Below, in pieces: positions 39,411 to 48,670 of a stretch of DNA of 64,000 nt. Location: assembly GCA_016789405.1 (NCBI GenBank), contig JAEUPQ010000026.1:62001-126000 (forward strand), given 5' to 3'. How positions within the stretch are numbered: position 1 is the first letter of the stretch; each line of letters opens with the position of its first letter. This DNA is from Lysobacteraceae bacterium (GTDB taxonomy: Bacteria; Pseudomonadota; Gammaproteobacteria; Xanthomonadales; Xanthomonadaceae). The notes under the pieces were generated by a model. It saw only the letters and a program-made list of their open reading frames with translations, was not told the DNA's origin and did not search any database. The position numbers and the translations under genes were made by a program.

Positions 39411-40165
39411 GCGAGTCCTTCGTCCAGTGGCAGGGCGAGCCAGGCGTGCACGGACCCCGGATCGCGGAGGGAGAAGCGCGCTGCGCTGTCGGCACGCGTA
39501 CCGACCAGCACGCTGGTGCCGCCGCGTGCGTTGACTTCGAGGAAGCCCGGCTCATCGGTCAGGTCGTCGCCGAGGAAGACCGGCTGGCGACCGCGGAATG
39601 GCGGATGTTCGAGCAGGGCTGCGATCGCGCTGCCCTTGTCGCGGCCGGCAGGGAGCAGTTCGATGACGCAGTGCCCGGGTTGCAGGCGATAACCGGGCAG
39701 TCGATCGAGCGCGTGTACCGCAAAGGCGTGCAGTGATGGCGCGGCTTCAGGCGCATTGCGCCAATGCAATGCGATGGTCACGCCCTTGTCCTCGATCAGT
39801 GCGCCCGGATGTCGGTCGCACAGGGCGCGTGCCGCTTCGATGACCACCGCCATGCCGGGGGGCGCTTCGATGCTTCGATGCGTGTGCTGTCCGATGCGGA
39901 GTTCGTGCCCGTGCAATCCGGCGACCGGAAGCGACAGCGGATCGAACAGCGCATCGATCGAACGCGTTGCCCGCCCGCTCACGAGTGCCAACGCGCCTTC
40001 GAGCCACGTGCTCAGCCTGTGCAGCCGGAACCGAAGCGCATCCGGAACGATCACGCGTTCGGGCGATGATGCGAATTCGATCAGGGTTCCGTCGATGTCG
40101 AGGAACAGTGCGCAGTCGGCGCGCAGCACAAGCGGAGGTGGTCGGATTGAATCCAGGCCATCCAT
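39407..40165 (-). CDS. otsB: Trehalose-6-phosphate phosphatase
   Basis: OtsB removes the phosphate from trehalose-6-phosphate. The 252-residue HAD-superfamily product has the nucleophile motif FLDIDGTL (D23, D25), the SGR of motif II (ALVSGRATR), and VFLGDDLTDEPGF of motif IV, with a conserved Lys in GRDKG. The ATG at 40165 begins the operon, and its stop overlaps the GH15 start by 4 bases. The order otsB first, otsA last is less usual than otsBA in enterics but common in this group with the GH15 gene between. Confidence 0.95.
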   Translation of the reverse strand: MDGLDSIRPPPLVLRADCALFLDIDGTLIEFASSPERVIVPDALRFRLHRLSTWLEGALALVSGRATRSIDALFDPLSLPVAGLHGHELRIGQHTHRSIEAPPGMAVVIEAARALCDRHPGALIEDKGVTIALHWRNAPEAAPSLHAFAVHALDRLPGYRLQPGHCVIELLPAGRDKGSAIAALLEHPPFRGRQPVFLGDDLTDEPGFLEVNARGGTSVLVGTRADSAARFSLRDPGSVHAWLALPLDEGLA

Positions 40166-40376
40166 GGGCCAAGCATAGTCCTCGCGACGTTACGGAAACG
40201 TCAATGCAGGCGCGCGTCACGTTCCGTGCACGATGCCAGCGCGTCGATCGTGGGCGTACAATTCCGTCGTCGCGACGGAACTCCGGTGGTACGCGCGTCG
40301 TGCGATCTGCATCGCGCGGCATCGGCCCCGGGCACTGTCGATGCGGCATGTGTCATTGAAAAGAGGGATTCCAGGC

Positions 40377-40922
40377 ATGTCGACGAAGACAGATTCGCAA
40401 GCACCGCTTTTCCCGGTACTGCTGGGGGATGCGTTCGATGCCTTGCCGGCGCCGTTGCGGATCCTGCATCTGCGCGAAGGCCGCGCCCTGTGGCGCGGCG
40501 AAGTCGAAGTCGCGCGGGGGCGCAGCCTGTTGTCGCGCTTCTGTGCATGCGTCACGCGCCTGCCGCCGCCCGGTACGGGACCGATCGAGGTGGAGATCAT
40601 CAGCGACGGCGGTCGCGAACAATGGATCCGTCACGTTGCCGGACACGCGATGCGTTCGCGGCTGTGGGCCGGCGACGGCTTGCTCAACGAGCGCCTGGGC
40701 CTGGTCGATTTCCGTTTCCGGCTGTCCAGCGTCGATCGTGACATCGTGTGGACCGTCGCCGGCGTGCGCGTGTTCGGCCTGCTGCCGCTGCCGGTCGGCT
40801 GGTTCTCCGAAGTGCGCGCGCGCGAGTCGGCCGAAGACGGCCGCTATCGATTCGAAGTCGTCGCCGCGCTGCCACTGGCCGGGCCGCTGGTGCACTACCG
40901 TGGCTGGCTGGAGGTCGAATGA
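40377..40922 (+). CDS. DUF4166 domain protein
   Basis: A 181-residue protein matching the DUF4166 pattern: PLFPVLLGDAFDALP, LHLREGRALWRGEVEV, LPPPGTGPIEVEI, REQWIRHV, LNERLGLVDFRFRL, and the terminal HYRGWLE. DUF4166 is often fused to, or encoded near, saccharopine dehydrogenase-like proteins, and one such gene lies 450 bases away at 41372-42481. I selected the ATG at 40377, as the preceding 48 in-frame residues are basic and show no conserved pattern. The stop overlaps the next gene's ATG by 4 bases. Function is unknown. Confidence 0.85.
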   Translation: MSTKTDSQAPLFPVLLGDAFDALPAPLRILHLREGRALWRGEVEVARGRSLLSRFCACVTRLPPPGTGPIEVEIISDGGREQWIRHVAGHAMRSRLWAGDGLLNERLGLVDFRFRLSSVDRDIVWTVAGVRVFGLLPLPVGWFSEVRARESAEDGRYRFEVVAALPLAGPLVHYRGWLEVE

Positions 40923-41368
40923 ACGGAGCGCAGCATCCTTCGCCCGCGACGGGCGCGGTCATCGTCTTCGACGGCGTCTGCGTGCTGTGCAATGGCTGGG
41001 TGCGTTTCTTGCTGAAGCATGATCGTCGCAAGCGCTATCGCTTTGCCGCGATGCAGGATGCGGCGGGCCGCCGGCTGCTCGCCGAGAACGGGCTCGACCC
41101 CGACGATCCGGTTTCGTTCCTGCTGATCGAATACGACATCGAGAGCGATCACGGCGCATCTCCGCGCGTGTCCACCGACACCACCGCCATCCGGCGCGTG
41201 ATCGCCGGTCTGGGCGGCCTCTGGCGCGTCGCGCGCCTCGCCGCGTTGTTGCCGGGTTTCGTGCGCGACCCGCTGTATCGCCTCGTTGCGCGCAATCGCT
41301 ATCGCCTGTTCGGCAAGCACGACGCGTGCATGGTGCCGGCGCCGGAGGAACGCGTGCGGTTCCTCTGA
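40919..41368 (+). CDS. DCC-family thiol-disulfide oxidoreductase-like protein
   Basis: A 149-residue DUF393/DCC family protein. The name-giving motif is VIFDGVCVLCNGWV, with two cysteines in CVLC (residues 21-24), a thioredoxin-like active-site pair. Further family features are FAAMQDAAGRRLL and the terminal YRLFGKHDACMVP with a third Cys. It is coupled to the DUF4166 gene through ATGA and converges with the saccharopine dehydrogenase-like gene, 3 bases away. Disulfide chemistry is inferred from the motif; the partner is unknown. Confidence 0.88.
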   Translation: MNGAQHPSPATGAVIVFDGVCVLCNGWVRFLLKHDRRKRYRFAAMQDAAGRRLLAENGLDPDDPVSFLLIEYDIESDHGASPRVSTDTTAIRRVIAGLGGLWRVARLAALLPGFVRDPLYRLVARNRYRLFGKHDACMVPAPEERVRFL

Positions 41369-41371
41369 GGG

Positions 41372-42481
41372 TCAGGCTTCGCGCAGCGTTGCTGTCATCG
41401 CGAACCCGTCCAGCGCCGCCATGAATTCCTCCAGCGTGAACAGGTCCAGGCAGGGGCGCGCGCCACCGCCGGACAGTTCGCCGCGTGCGAGCTTGCGCGC
41501 CAGCACGATCGCGGCGGTGGCGGGGATCTGCGGGCCGTCGCCTTCGCGCGCGACGAGGGTCCAGTCGAGCGCGAGCGGCCTGCCGTCGGTGCCGATGCCG
41601 CGCATCGTGACCTGCATGAATCCGGTGTCGCTGCCGATGTCCTGCCAGAACTCGCTCATCGCGAACAGCGGTCTCGCCAGCGGCACCATGCTGGGCAGCA
41701 GGCGGGCGCGCACGGCCCAACTGGCCAGCCACAGGCCGAAATGCATGCGTCGAAGTTCGAGTCCGGCACGGAAGTCCAGCGTGCGCAGGTTCGGGTAACG
41801 CACGGGCAGCACGTCGAGATCGGGTACTTCGCAGCGCGCCACCCAGCGTGCGCCGACGCCGGGGACCTTGATCCGCTTCAGCGACTGCCAGCCATGCGCG
41901 GTGCGCCACGCGCCGTCGCGCAGGATGCGGAACGGGTGCCCGACGTAGCCGAGGATCGACAGCGTCGTCGCCCAGCCGCGCGGCGTGCGGTTGCCGGGCG
42001 CGATGGCGGTCTCGACGTGCTCCAGTCGCGAGAAGCGATCGAGATGCGCGGCGATGACGGCCGCATGCAGGCCGGGGACGCTGCTCGCGCCCGAGACCAC
42101 CCAGCGGTTCGCTGCGTGCGCCTGTTCGTCCAGTGCGCCGATGCCGCCCACGAAGGCGCGACCGTCCGCCAGGTCGACGCAGTGCGCGCCGATGGCCAGC
42201 GCGGCTTCCGCGACGCGATAGTCGCGGCCCTGGAACGGCCCGGCGGTGTCGATCACGAGGTCTGGACGCAGCGCGGCGAGGCGTTCGTCGAACTCCGTGG
42301 CGGCGGTGTCGATTGCGGCCGTCTCGAGTTGCGCGAGCGGGCCATCGATGCCGGCCACCAGGCGCTCGGCGCGCGCGCGGTCGCGACCGGCGACGATCAC
42401 GGTCAGGCCGGCGTCGCGGGCGAGCGTGCGTGACAGGCGACTGCCGAACAGGCCATAGCCGCCGAGGACGAGGATGCGCAT
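41372..42481 (-). CDS. Saccharopine dehydrogenase-like NAD(P)-binding protein
   Basis: A 369-residue protein with an N-terminal Rossmann fold, MRILVLGGYGLFGSRLSRTLA, followed by VIVAGRDRARAERL and DLVIDTAGPFQGRDY, as in the saccharopine dehydrogenase/trans-acting enoyl reductase group. The second half, around RNPRGWATTLSILGYVG-like ATTLSILGYVGHPFRI, matches the relatives that often carry a DUF4166 domain. I chose ATG at 42481, where the Rossmann strand begins; the 21 in-frame residues upstream are basic and unlikely. The reaction is unknown. Together with the DUF4166 and DCC genes it forms a compact functional neighbourhood. Confidence 0.85.
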   Translation of the reverse strand: MRILVLGGYGLFGSRLSRTLARDAGLTVIVAGRDRARAERLVAGIDGPLAQLETAAIDTAATEFDERLAALRPDLVIDTAGPFQGRDYRVAEAALAIGAHCVDLADGRAFVGGIGALDEQAHAANRWVVSGASSVPGLHAAVIAAHLDRFSRLEHVETAIAPGNRTPRGWATTLSILGYVGHPFRILRDGAWRTAHGWQSLKRIKVPGVGARWVARCEVPDLDVLPVRYPNLRTLDFRAGLELRRMHFGLWLASWAVRARLLPSMVPLARPLFAMSEFWQDIGSDTGFMQVTMRGIGTDGRPLALDWTLVAREGDGPQIPATAAIVLARKLARGELSGGGARPCLDLFTLEEFMAALDGFAMTATLREA

Positions 42482-42564
42482 GTGGCGATGATAGCCGGGC
42501 ATCGCCGTGCGGGGGCGTCGTGAACCGGGTTTGATCCGGGTCAAGCCCGGGAAGGCGCCCAGGG

Positions 42565-42592
42565 CTTGGAATTGTCGTGCAGGCCCCTATGT
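42565..42592 (+). promoter_or_regulatory. Heat-shock (sigma-32-type) promoter of clpB
   Basis: CTTGGAA at 42565-42571 and CCCCTATGT at 42584-42592 are 12 bases apart and match the sigma-32 consensus CTTGAAA-N11-16-CCCCATNT with one change in each block. Transcription would start near 42598, about 45 bases before clpB. Confidence 0.75.
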
Positions 42593-42641
42593 CATGGACA
42601 TCGCGGCCCGGCCGCCCTTCATTTCTTCGCGGAGTCCCGCC

Positions 42642-45227
42642 ATGCGCATGGACAAACTCACCTCGCGGTTCCAGCAGGCCATCGCCGACGCCCAGTCGCT
42701 GGCCGTCGGTCGCGACCACAACGTCATCGAGCCGGTGCATCTGCTCGCCGCGCTGCTCGACCAGCAGGGCGGCGGCACGCGTCCGCTGCTGGCGCAGGCC
42801 GGCGTCAACGTGCCCGTGCTGCGCGAGCGCGTCGGCGAAGCGATGGAGAAGCTGCCGAAGGTCTCCGGGCAGGCCGGCAGCGTCGGCGTCGGCAACGACC
42901 TGGCGCGCATGCTCAACCTCACCGACAAGCTGGCGCAGCAGCGCGGCGATGCCTTCATCGCCAGCGAACTGTTCCTGCTCGCGCTGCTGGACGACGGCAG
43001 CGAGGCTGGACGCGCGTTCAAGGCCGCCGGCGCGAACAAGGCGAAGCTCGAAGCCGCCATCGACGCCGTGCGCGGCGGCGAGAAGGTGCAGAGTGAGAAC
43101 GCCGAGGAACAGCGCCAGGCGCTGGAGAAATACTGCATCGACCTGACCGCGCGCGCCGAATCGGGCAAGCTCGATCCGGTGATCGGCCGCGACGAGGAGA
43201 TCCGCCGCACCATCCAGGTGCTGCAGCGGCGCACCAAGAACAACCCCGTGCTGATCGGCGAGCCCGGCGTCGGCAAGACCGCCATCGTCGAAGGTCTCGC
43301 GCAGCGCATCGTCAACGGCGAAGTGCCCGAAGGCCTGCGCGGCAAGCGCGTGCTCTCGCTCGACATGGGCGCATTGATCGCCGGTGCGAAGTTCCGCGGC
43401 GAATTCGAGGAGCGGCTCAAGGCCGTGCTCAGCGACCTGTCCAAGAACGAAGGCCAGATCATCCTGTTCATCGACGAGTTGCACACGATGGTCGGCGCAG
43501 GCAAGGCCGAAGGTTCGATGGATGCGGGCAACATGCTGAAACCTGCATTGGCCCGCGGCGAACTGCACTGCATCGGCGCGACCACGCTGGACGAATACCG
43601 CAAGTACGTCGAGAAGGACGCCGCGCTCGAGCGCCGATTCCAGAAGGTGTTCGTCGGCGAGCCGAGCGTCGAGGACACGATCGCGATCCTGCGCGGCCTG
43701 AAGGAGAAGTACGCCGTGCACCATGGCGTCGAGATCACCGATCCGGCAATCGTCGCTGCAGCGACGCTGTCGCATCGCTACATCGCGGATCGCCAGTTGC
43801 CGGACAAGGCCATCGACCTGATGGATGAGGCGGCATCGCGCATCCGCATGGAGATCGACAGCAAGCCCGAGGAACTCGACCGAAAGGAACGTCGCCTCAT
43901 CCAGCTCAAGATCCAGCGCGAGGCGCTGAAGAAGGAGAAGGACGACGCCTCGAAGCAGCGCCTGGCCGATCTCGAAGCAGAGATCGCCACGCTCGAACGT
44001 GCGTTCAATGATCTGGAAGAGATCTGGAAGGCCGAGAAGGCGGCGGTGCAGGGCACCACCAAGGTCAAGGAACAGATCGAGGCAGCGAAGCAGGAGCTCG
44101 AATCCGCGCAGCGCCGGCAGGACTACGCGAAGATGAGCGAGATCCAGTACGGCCGCATCCCGGAGCTGGAAAAGCAGCTGCATGCCGCGCAGCAGGCCGA
44201 GACGCAAGGCTTCCAGCTGCTGCAGGACAAGGTCACCGACGAGGAGATCGCGGAAGTCGTGTCGCGCTGGACCGGTATCCCGGTGAGCAAGATGCTCGAG
44301 GGCGAGCGCGAGAAGCTGCTCAAGATGGAGCAGGCGCTGCACGGCCGTGTCGTCGGCCAGGAAGAGGCGATCCGCGTGGTGTCGGACGCGGTGCGCCGTT
44401 CTCGCGCCGGACTGAGCGACCCGAACCGGCCCAGCGGTTCGTTCCTGTTCCTCGGTCCGACCGGCGTGGGCAAGACCGAGCTGTGCAAGGCGCTCGCCGA
44501 GTTCCTGTTCGATTCAAGCGACGCCATGATCCGCATCGACATGAGCGAGTTCATGGAGAAGCACGCGGTGAGCCGCCTCGTCGGCGCGCCTCCGGGTTAT
44601 GTCGGCTACGAGGAAGGCGGCTATCTCACCGAAGCGGTGCGTCGCCGTCCCTACAGCGTGATCCTGCTCGATGAAGTCGAGAAGGCGCATCCGGACGTGT
44701 TCAACATCCTGTTGCAGGTGCTCGATGACGGCCGCCTCACCGATGGACAGGGCCGCACCGTCGACTTCCGCAACACCGTGATCGTGATGACCTCGAACCT
44801 GGGCTCGCAGATGATCCAGGAGCTGTCCGACAACGACACGCCGGAGGGCTACACCAAGATGAAGGCGGCGGTGATGGGGGTGGTGCAGGCGCACTTCCGG
44901 CCCGAGTTCATCAATCGTCTCGACGACATCGTGGTGTTCCATCCGCTCGACAAGGCACAGATCCGCGAGATCGCGAAGATCCAGCTGCGCGGACTGGAAA
45001 AGCGGCTGGGCGAGCGCGGCATCCGCCTGTCGCTGGCCGAGGCGGCGCTGGATTTCCTCGGCAATGTCGGCTTCGATCCGGTCTACGGCGCCCGCCCGCT
45101 GAAGCGCGCGATCCAGCAGCAGATCGAGAACCCGCTTGCGCAGAAGATCCTCGGCGGCGACTACGGGCAGGGCGATACCGTGCGCGTGGATGCCGAAGGC
45201 GGGCGCCTGGTGTTCGGCACGGCCTGA
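42642..45227 (+). CDS. clpB: ATP-dependent disaggregase ClpB
   Basis: ClpB is a hexameric AAA+ chaperone that dissolves protein aggregates with DnaK. The 861-residue product has the N domain ([14 protein letters not shown]...HNVIEP), first AAA module with GEPGVGKT, the coiled-coil M domain (about 405-525, rich in Glu/Lys, [14 protein letters not shown]), and second AAA module with GPTGVGKT and the pore loop [17 protein letters not shown] lies 7 bases before the ATG at 42642. It stands alone, preceded by a heat-shock-type promoter, and is complete. Confidence 0.97.
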   Translation: MRMDKLTSRFQQAIADAQSLAVGRDHNVIEPVHLLAALLDQQGGGTRPLLAQAGVNVPVLRERVGEAMEKLPKVSGQAGSVGVGNDLARMLNLTDKLAQQRGDAFIASELFLLALLDDGSEAGRAFKAAGANKAKLEAAIDAVRGGEKVQSENAEEQRQALEKYCIDLTARAESGKLDPVIGRDEEIRRTIQVLQRRTKNNPVLIGEPGVGKTAIVEGLAQRIVNGEVPEGLRGKRVLSLDMGALIAGAKFRGEFEERLKAVLSDLSKNEGQIILFIDELHTMVGAGKAEGSMDAGNMLKPALARGELHCIGATTLDEYRKYVEKDAALERRFQKVFVGEPSVEDTIAILRGLKEKYAVHHGVEITDPAIVAAATLSHRYIADRQLPDKAIDLMDEAASRIRMEIDSKPEELDRKERRLIQLKIQREALKKEKDDASKQRLADLEAEIATLERAFNDLEEIWKAEKAAVQGTTKVKEQIEAAKQELESAQRRQDYAKMSEIQYGRIPELEKQLHAAQQAETQGFQLLQDKVTDEEIAEVVSRWTGIPVSKMLEGEREKLLKMEQALHGRVVGQEEAIRVVSDAVRRSRAGLSDPNRPSGSFLFLGPTGVGKTELCKALAEFLFDSSDAMIRIDMSEFMEKHAVSRLVGAPPGYVGYEEGGYLTEAVRRRPYSVILLDEVEKAHPDVFNILLQVLDDGRLTDGQGRTVDFRNTVIVMTSNLGSQMIQELSDNDTPEGYTKMKAAVMGVVQAHFRPEFINRLDDIVVFHPLDKAQIREIAKIQLRGLEKRLGERGIRLSLAEAALDFLGNVGFDPVYGARPLKRAIQQQIENPLAQKILGGDYGQGDTVRVDAEGGRLVFGTA

Positions 45228-45244
45228 CGCCAGCATCGACAGCA

Positions 45245-45278
45245 GCCGGGATGCGTAGGCTGAGCCGCGCATCCCGGC
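45245..45278. terminator. Hairpin after clpB
   Basis: An 11-bp stem, GCCGGGATGCG/CGCATCCCGGC, with a 12-base loop (TAGGCTGAGCCG), 18 bases after the clpB stop. No T-run follows, so it may be a REP-like palindrome that protects or ends the transcript rather than a classical terminator. Confidence 0.55.
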
Positions 45279-45653
45279 CATGTGGCATCAGTGGCCCGTG
45301 ACGAGGGGCCTGCCGTTCCTCGGCAGGACCGGCCTGCGGTTGCCTCCCGGGAACGCGTGTCCCGAGAAGCGCGCACCGAAGGCCGCCAACTGCGAGAGCG
45401 ATGCGGTCTTGCGTAGGCTGACGACATGCCAGGCGACGTCCTCGCTGCAGGGCGGCGTGGTCGGCGAGCCGGCGAACTGGTGGATCGCCCTCGCTGACAC
45501 CGTTCGTCGGCTCGCGCATGGGACAGCGGGATCGGAGGTGGGGATGCCACTGCCCTGCAAGCCCCGTCGCCTCTCGGGGCGCGGCGCCCAGCCCTCGGAT
45601 TTCTGGCAGGATATGGGCCGGACCGCCACCGGCGGCCCTGTTCCGGGGGACCC
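45279..45653. other. Intergenic region, no convincing gene
   Basis: About 375 bases between clpB and the EAL gene. A plus-strand frame from 45280 to 45747 (155 residues; includes GEPANWWIALADTVRR) is open but has no ribosome-binding site, runs into the next gene and shows no domain, so I do not call it. A small GCCTGCCG..CGGCAGG palindrome lies near 45310. The promoter of the EAL gene should be at the right end. Confidence 0.4.
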
Positions 45654-47885
45654 ATGCACGAATTCTGGCGCAGCTGGCGAGGCAGAGTTCTGGGGCTCGG
45701 CGGACTTGCGCTGGCCCTGCAGCAAGTCCCGGTGCCTTACGAGCTGAGTTTCCCGGGCTCCAGCACCGCGCCGGCGGCCGCCTCCCTCGTCCATCTGCAT
45801 GCCGGCCTGCTGCTGGCGGTCGCGCTGCTCGATCGCGACCGTCGCGTGCTGCTCGGTTGCAGCCTGGTCGCGCTGGCGGGCTGGTTCGTCCGTGCATGGT
45901 GGCTGGAATACGAGAGCGGATTTTTCGCCCTGGGCGCCGTGAATGCGGTTGCGGTCTACCTGTGGACGCTGCTGTGCGCGCACTGGATGGGCTGGCCGCG
46001 GGCCGCCTGGGACCAGCGGGTCAGGCGCGAGGACCTGCCGCGCATGCTCCTGATCGGACTGTTCGTGTATCCGACCGGGATGGTGCTCAGCTGGGGCGTG
46101 ATCAACGTCGTCGAAAGCGCTCCGGTGCAATGGCTCAATGCGGTGCAGATCCTGTTCGCCAAGCATTTCGGCGTGGCGATCATCACCTTCCCGCTGGTGT
46201 TGGCCTGGACGGAGCGGCACCGGGCTGCGGAACGCCTGTCGCCCCAGCACCTGCGGTGGGCCGTGGTGTTCGGCGTGTTCCTGGTGGCCAGCCTGTGGAT
46301 CGGCGTGACGATGCGCACCCAGCACCCGGATGCCGGGGCGCGCGGCATCGTGCTGATGGACTACCGCTTCACCCTGTTCGCAGCGCTGGCGTGGTGCATG
46401 CTGCGCCTGCGTCCGCTGTTCGCGATGCCGCTGCTCTCGGCCACGTTGTTCGCGCTGGTGTATTCGCTGTCGGGAACGGCAGTGTCGGGCGCGACGCCCT
46501 TCGGCTTCCTCAACCTGCTGCACCTTGCCGTCGAGCTGAACATCCTGCTGGTGGCGATGCTCTACTTCAACCTGGTCGATCGCGATGCCCGCGACCTGTC
46601 CGCGCAGCTCATCGCCGAGTCGCGACGCGATGCGACGACGCGCCTGCCCAATCTCAACGCGCTGTCCCACCGACTCCTGTCCACGCCGACGCCGCGATGC
46701 GAGATCGGATGCCTGGTGCTCGACCAGGCGGACGAACTGGTGCACGGCATCGGACTCGCCAGCCAGACCCGGTTGATGAACATCGTGGCCGGCGGCATGG
46801 CCGATCTGGTCGAGGCCTACTGCATCGGCACCGGGCAATTCGCGCTGCTGCCGCTGAATCCCGACGGCGACGGCGGCATCTGGGCGCGCGTCATCGCCAG
46901 GGTCGAACAACTCGAACTGGAAAACGACCGCCAGCCGATCCGCTTGCTGCCCTACGTCGGCGTGGCCGAATGCAGGCCCGACGACCAGGAGGCCATCGAT
47001 TCCGCGCTGATGCGCGCATCGCACCTCGCGCACGAGGCGCGGCGCCGAAACGAGCTGCAGCCGCTGTATGCGAGCGACGACGCGGCGGTGGTCGGCGAAC
47101 GTCTGCACGAGGCTGCCGAGGCGTTGTCCTGCCTGCGCGGCGAACGCGTGGTCCTGCACGTGCAATCGATCGTGCCGCTCTGTGCGAAAGAGACCGTCCC
47201 GCCGGGCGAACTGCATGGAGAGGTGCTGTGCAGGCTGCGCCGCAGCGACGGCACGCTGCTGATGCCGGATCGGTTCATGCGCGCCATCGAGGGCGCGGGG
47301 CGCGGCGTCGAACTCGATCTTGCTGTGATCCGGACGCTGTTCTCGTGGTTGCGCATGCATCCCCAGGAAGCGGCGCGGATCGGTCGCCTGGCCGTGAATC
47401 TCACCGGACAGAGCCTGGCGTCCTCCGGTTTCCGCGCGCAGTTGCTGGAAATGCTGGCATCCCCTCCGATTCCGCTGTCGCGCCTGTGTTTCGAGATCAT
47501 CGAAACCGCGGCGATCTCCAGCCCCGCGGAAACCTACGCATTCCTCGGCGCGCTGCGCGCCCGCGGCTGCCTGATCGCAGTCGACGACTTCGGCGTGGGC
47601 ATGCAGAGCTTCGGCAGGCTGAAGGAACTGCCGGTCGACCTGATCAAGATCGACGGCTCCTTCGTCCGCAATGTCACGCAGCGCGGCAAGGACCACGCGA
47701 TGGTCGAGGCCACGGTCGTGGTGGCACGTGCCTTCGGTGCGATGACCGTGGCCGAATACGTCGAGGACGAGGCCACGATGCGTTGCCTGCGCGAGCTAGG
47801 CGTCGATTGGGTGCAGGGCTACCTCATCGGCCGGCCGGTGCCGATCGATGAGGCGTTTCCGCGCGAGGTCGTGACCTCGCGTTGA
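45654..47885 (+). CDS. Membrane-anchored EAL phosphodiesterase with degenerate GGDEF domain
   Basis: A 743-residue signalling protein. The first 310 residues hold about eight to ten hydrophobic helices, a possible sensory membrane domain. A GGDEF-like domain follows (about 325-460), but its signature is GTGQF (about residue 392), so it should not make c-di-GMP. The C-terminal EAL domain (about 495-740) has EVL in place of EAL, NLTGQSL, FEIIE, VDDFG (about residue 643), IKIDGSFV and YVEDE; the catalytic acids and Lys appear kept, so it probably hydrolyses c-di-GMP. The inactive GGDEF may serve as a GTP sensor. GGGGGA lies shortly before the ATG at 45654. c-di-GMP would tie it to pilus function encoded in this window, though no direct link is shown. 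Confidence 0.88.
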   Translation: MHEFWRSWRGRVLGLGGLALALQQVPVPYELSFPGSSTAPAAASLVHLHAGLLLAVALLDRDRRVLLGCSLVALAGWFVRAWWLEYESGFFALGAVNAVAVYLWTLLCAHWMGWPRAAWDQRVRREDLPRMLLIGLFVYPTGMVLSWGVINVVESAPVQWLNAVQILFAKHFGVAIITFPLVLAWTERHRAAERLSPQHLRWAVVFGVFLVASLWIGVTMRTQHPDAGARGIVLMDYRFTLFAALAWCMLRLRPLFAMPLLSATLFALVYSLSGTAVSGATPFGFLNLLHLAVELNILLVAMLYFNLVDRDARDLSAQLIAESRRDATTRLPNLNALSHRLLSTPTPRCEIGCLVLDQADELVHGIGLASQTRLMNIVAGGMADLVEAYCIGTGQFALLPLNPDGDGGIWARVIARVEQLELENDRQPIRLLPYVGVAECRPDDQEAIDSALMRASHLAHEARRRNELQPLYASDDAAVVGERLHEAAEALSCLRGERVVLHVQSIVPLCAKETVPPGELHGEVLCRLRRSDGTLLMPDRFMRAIEGAGRGVELDLAVIRTLFSWLRMHPQEAARIGRLAVNLTGQSLASSGFRAQLLEMLASPPIPLSRLCFEIIETAAISSPAETYAFLGALRARGCLIAVDDFGVGMQSFGRLKELPVDLIKIDGSFVRNVTQRGKDHAMVEATVVVARAFGAMTVAEYVEDEATMRCLRELGVDWVQGYLIGRPVPIDEAFPREVVTSR

Positions 47886-47888
47886 GGA

Positions 47889-48548
47889 TCAGTCCGCCGT
47901 GTCCCGTGCTAAGGATTCCAGCGCCGCCACGCGGTTTTCCAGTGCTTCGATCCGCGCCAGCAACGCATCCTGCGCCTGTGCGTCGTGGATTCGCGCCGCA
48001 GGCGTGTCGTCGTCGCGTTCCGGCATCACCGGTTCGCCGCACAGCAGGTGTGCGTAGCGATCTTCGCGCTGCCCCGGGCCGCGCGGCATGCGACGGACCA
48101 TGGGCGTTTCGCGCTCCGCCAGTCGATCGAGGGCGTGGCGCACATCGTCCGTTCCGGCGAAGCGATGCATGCGTTCGCTGCGCGACAGCAGTTCATGCAG
48201 CGTCTGCGGACCACGCAGGAACAGCAGGGCCATCAGGCTGCCTTGTGCGGGCGTGAGGTCGAACACGCGGTCGATGCGATGGTAGTAGCGCTCCGCGCGC
48301 GCACCATATTCGGACTTGACGAGGCCGCGGGGTTCGAGCTGGCGCAGCGCGTGCCCGATCTCGCCGGCGGACAGGTTGGTCACCGGCTCGCGCGCGGTTT
48401 TCTGGTTGCAGGCCAGGACGAGGTTGTTCAGCGTCAGCGGGTAGACGTCGGGTGTCGTCGCGGCCTTTTCGGCCAGGCTGCCGAGGATGCGGGCCTCGAC
48501 CTGCGTCAGCGTGGGGGCGGCGGGGGCGGTGTCCTGGGGGGTATCCAT
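47889..48548 (-). CDS. yceH: YceH family protein (DUF480)
   Basis: A 219-residue protein of the YceH/UPF0502 family, with two winged-helix domains: the first with [37 protein letters not shown] (shown here only in part as [16 protein letters not shown] and [11 protein letters not shown]), the second with [20 protein letters not shown] coiled coil ([17 protein letters not shown]) closes the protein. It may bind DNA, but its role is unproven. It converges with the EAL gene, 3 bases away. Start at the ATG at 48548. Confidence 0.93.
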   Translation of the reverse strand: MDTPQDTAPAAPTLTQVEARILGSLAEKAATTPDVYPLTLNNLVLACNQKTAREPVTNLSAGEIGHALRQLEPRGLVKSEYGARAERYYHRIDRVFDLTPAQGSLMALLFLRGPQTLHELLSRSERMHRFAGTDDVRHALDRLAERETPMVRRMPRGPGQREDRYAHLLCGEPVMPERDDDTPAARIHDAQAQDALLARIEALENRVAALESLARDTAD

Positions 48549-48670
48549 GCGGGGTCATCCGGGGCCGGGGGAGATTGGCCGGGGATTCTAGCGGCTTGAT
48601 GAACGATTCATCCCCGATCCGGCAAGCTCCCCCCGTCGCGGGACGCTCCCGCCCCACAGGAGACACTTCC

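Noticed and set aside
40959-44342. Minus-strand frame of over 1100 codons opposite clpB and the DCC gene
   Set aside because: It is a GC-rich shadow of clpB; its composition is Leu/Arg/His-heavy without any domain.
45280-45747. Possible 155-codon gene between clpB and the EAL gene
   Set aside because: No ribosome-binding site, overlap with the EAL start, and no recognised domain. The GEPANWWIALADTVRR stretch was noted but is not enough.
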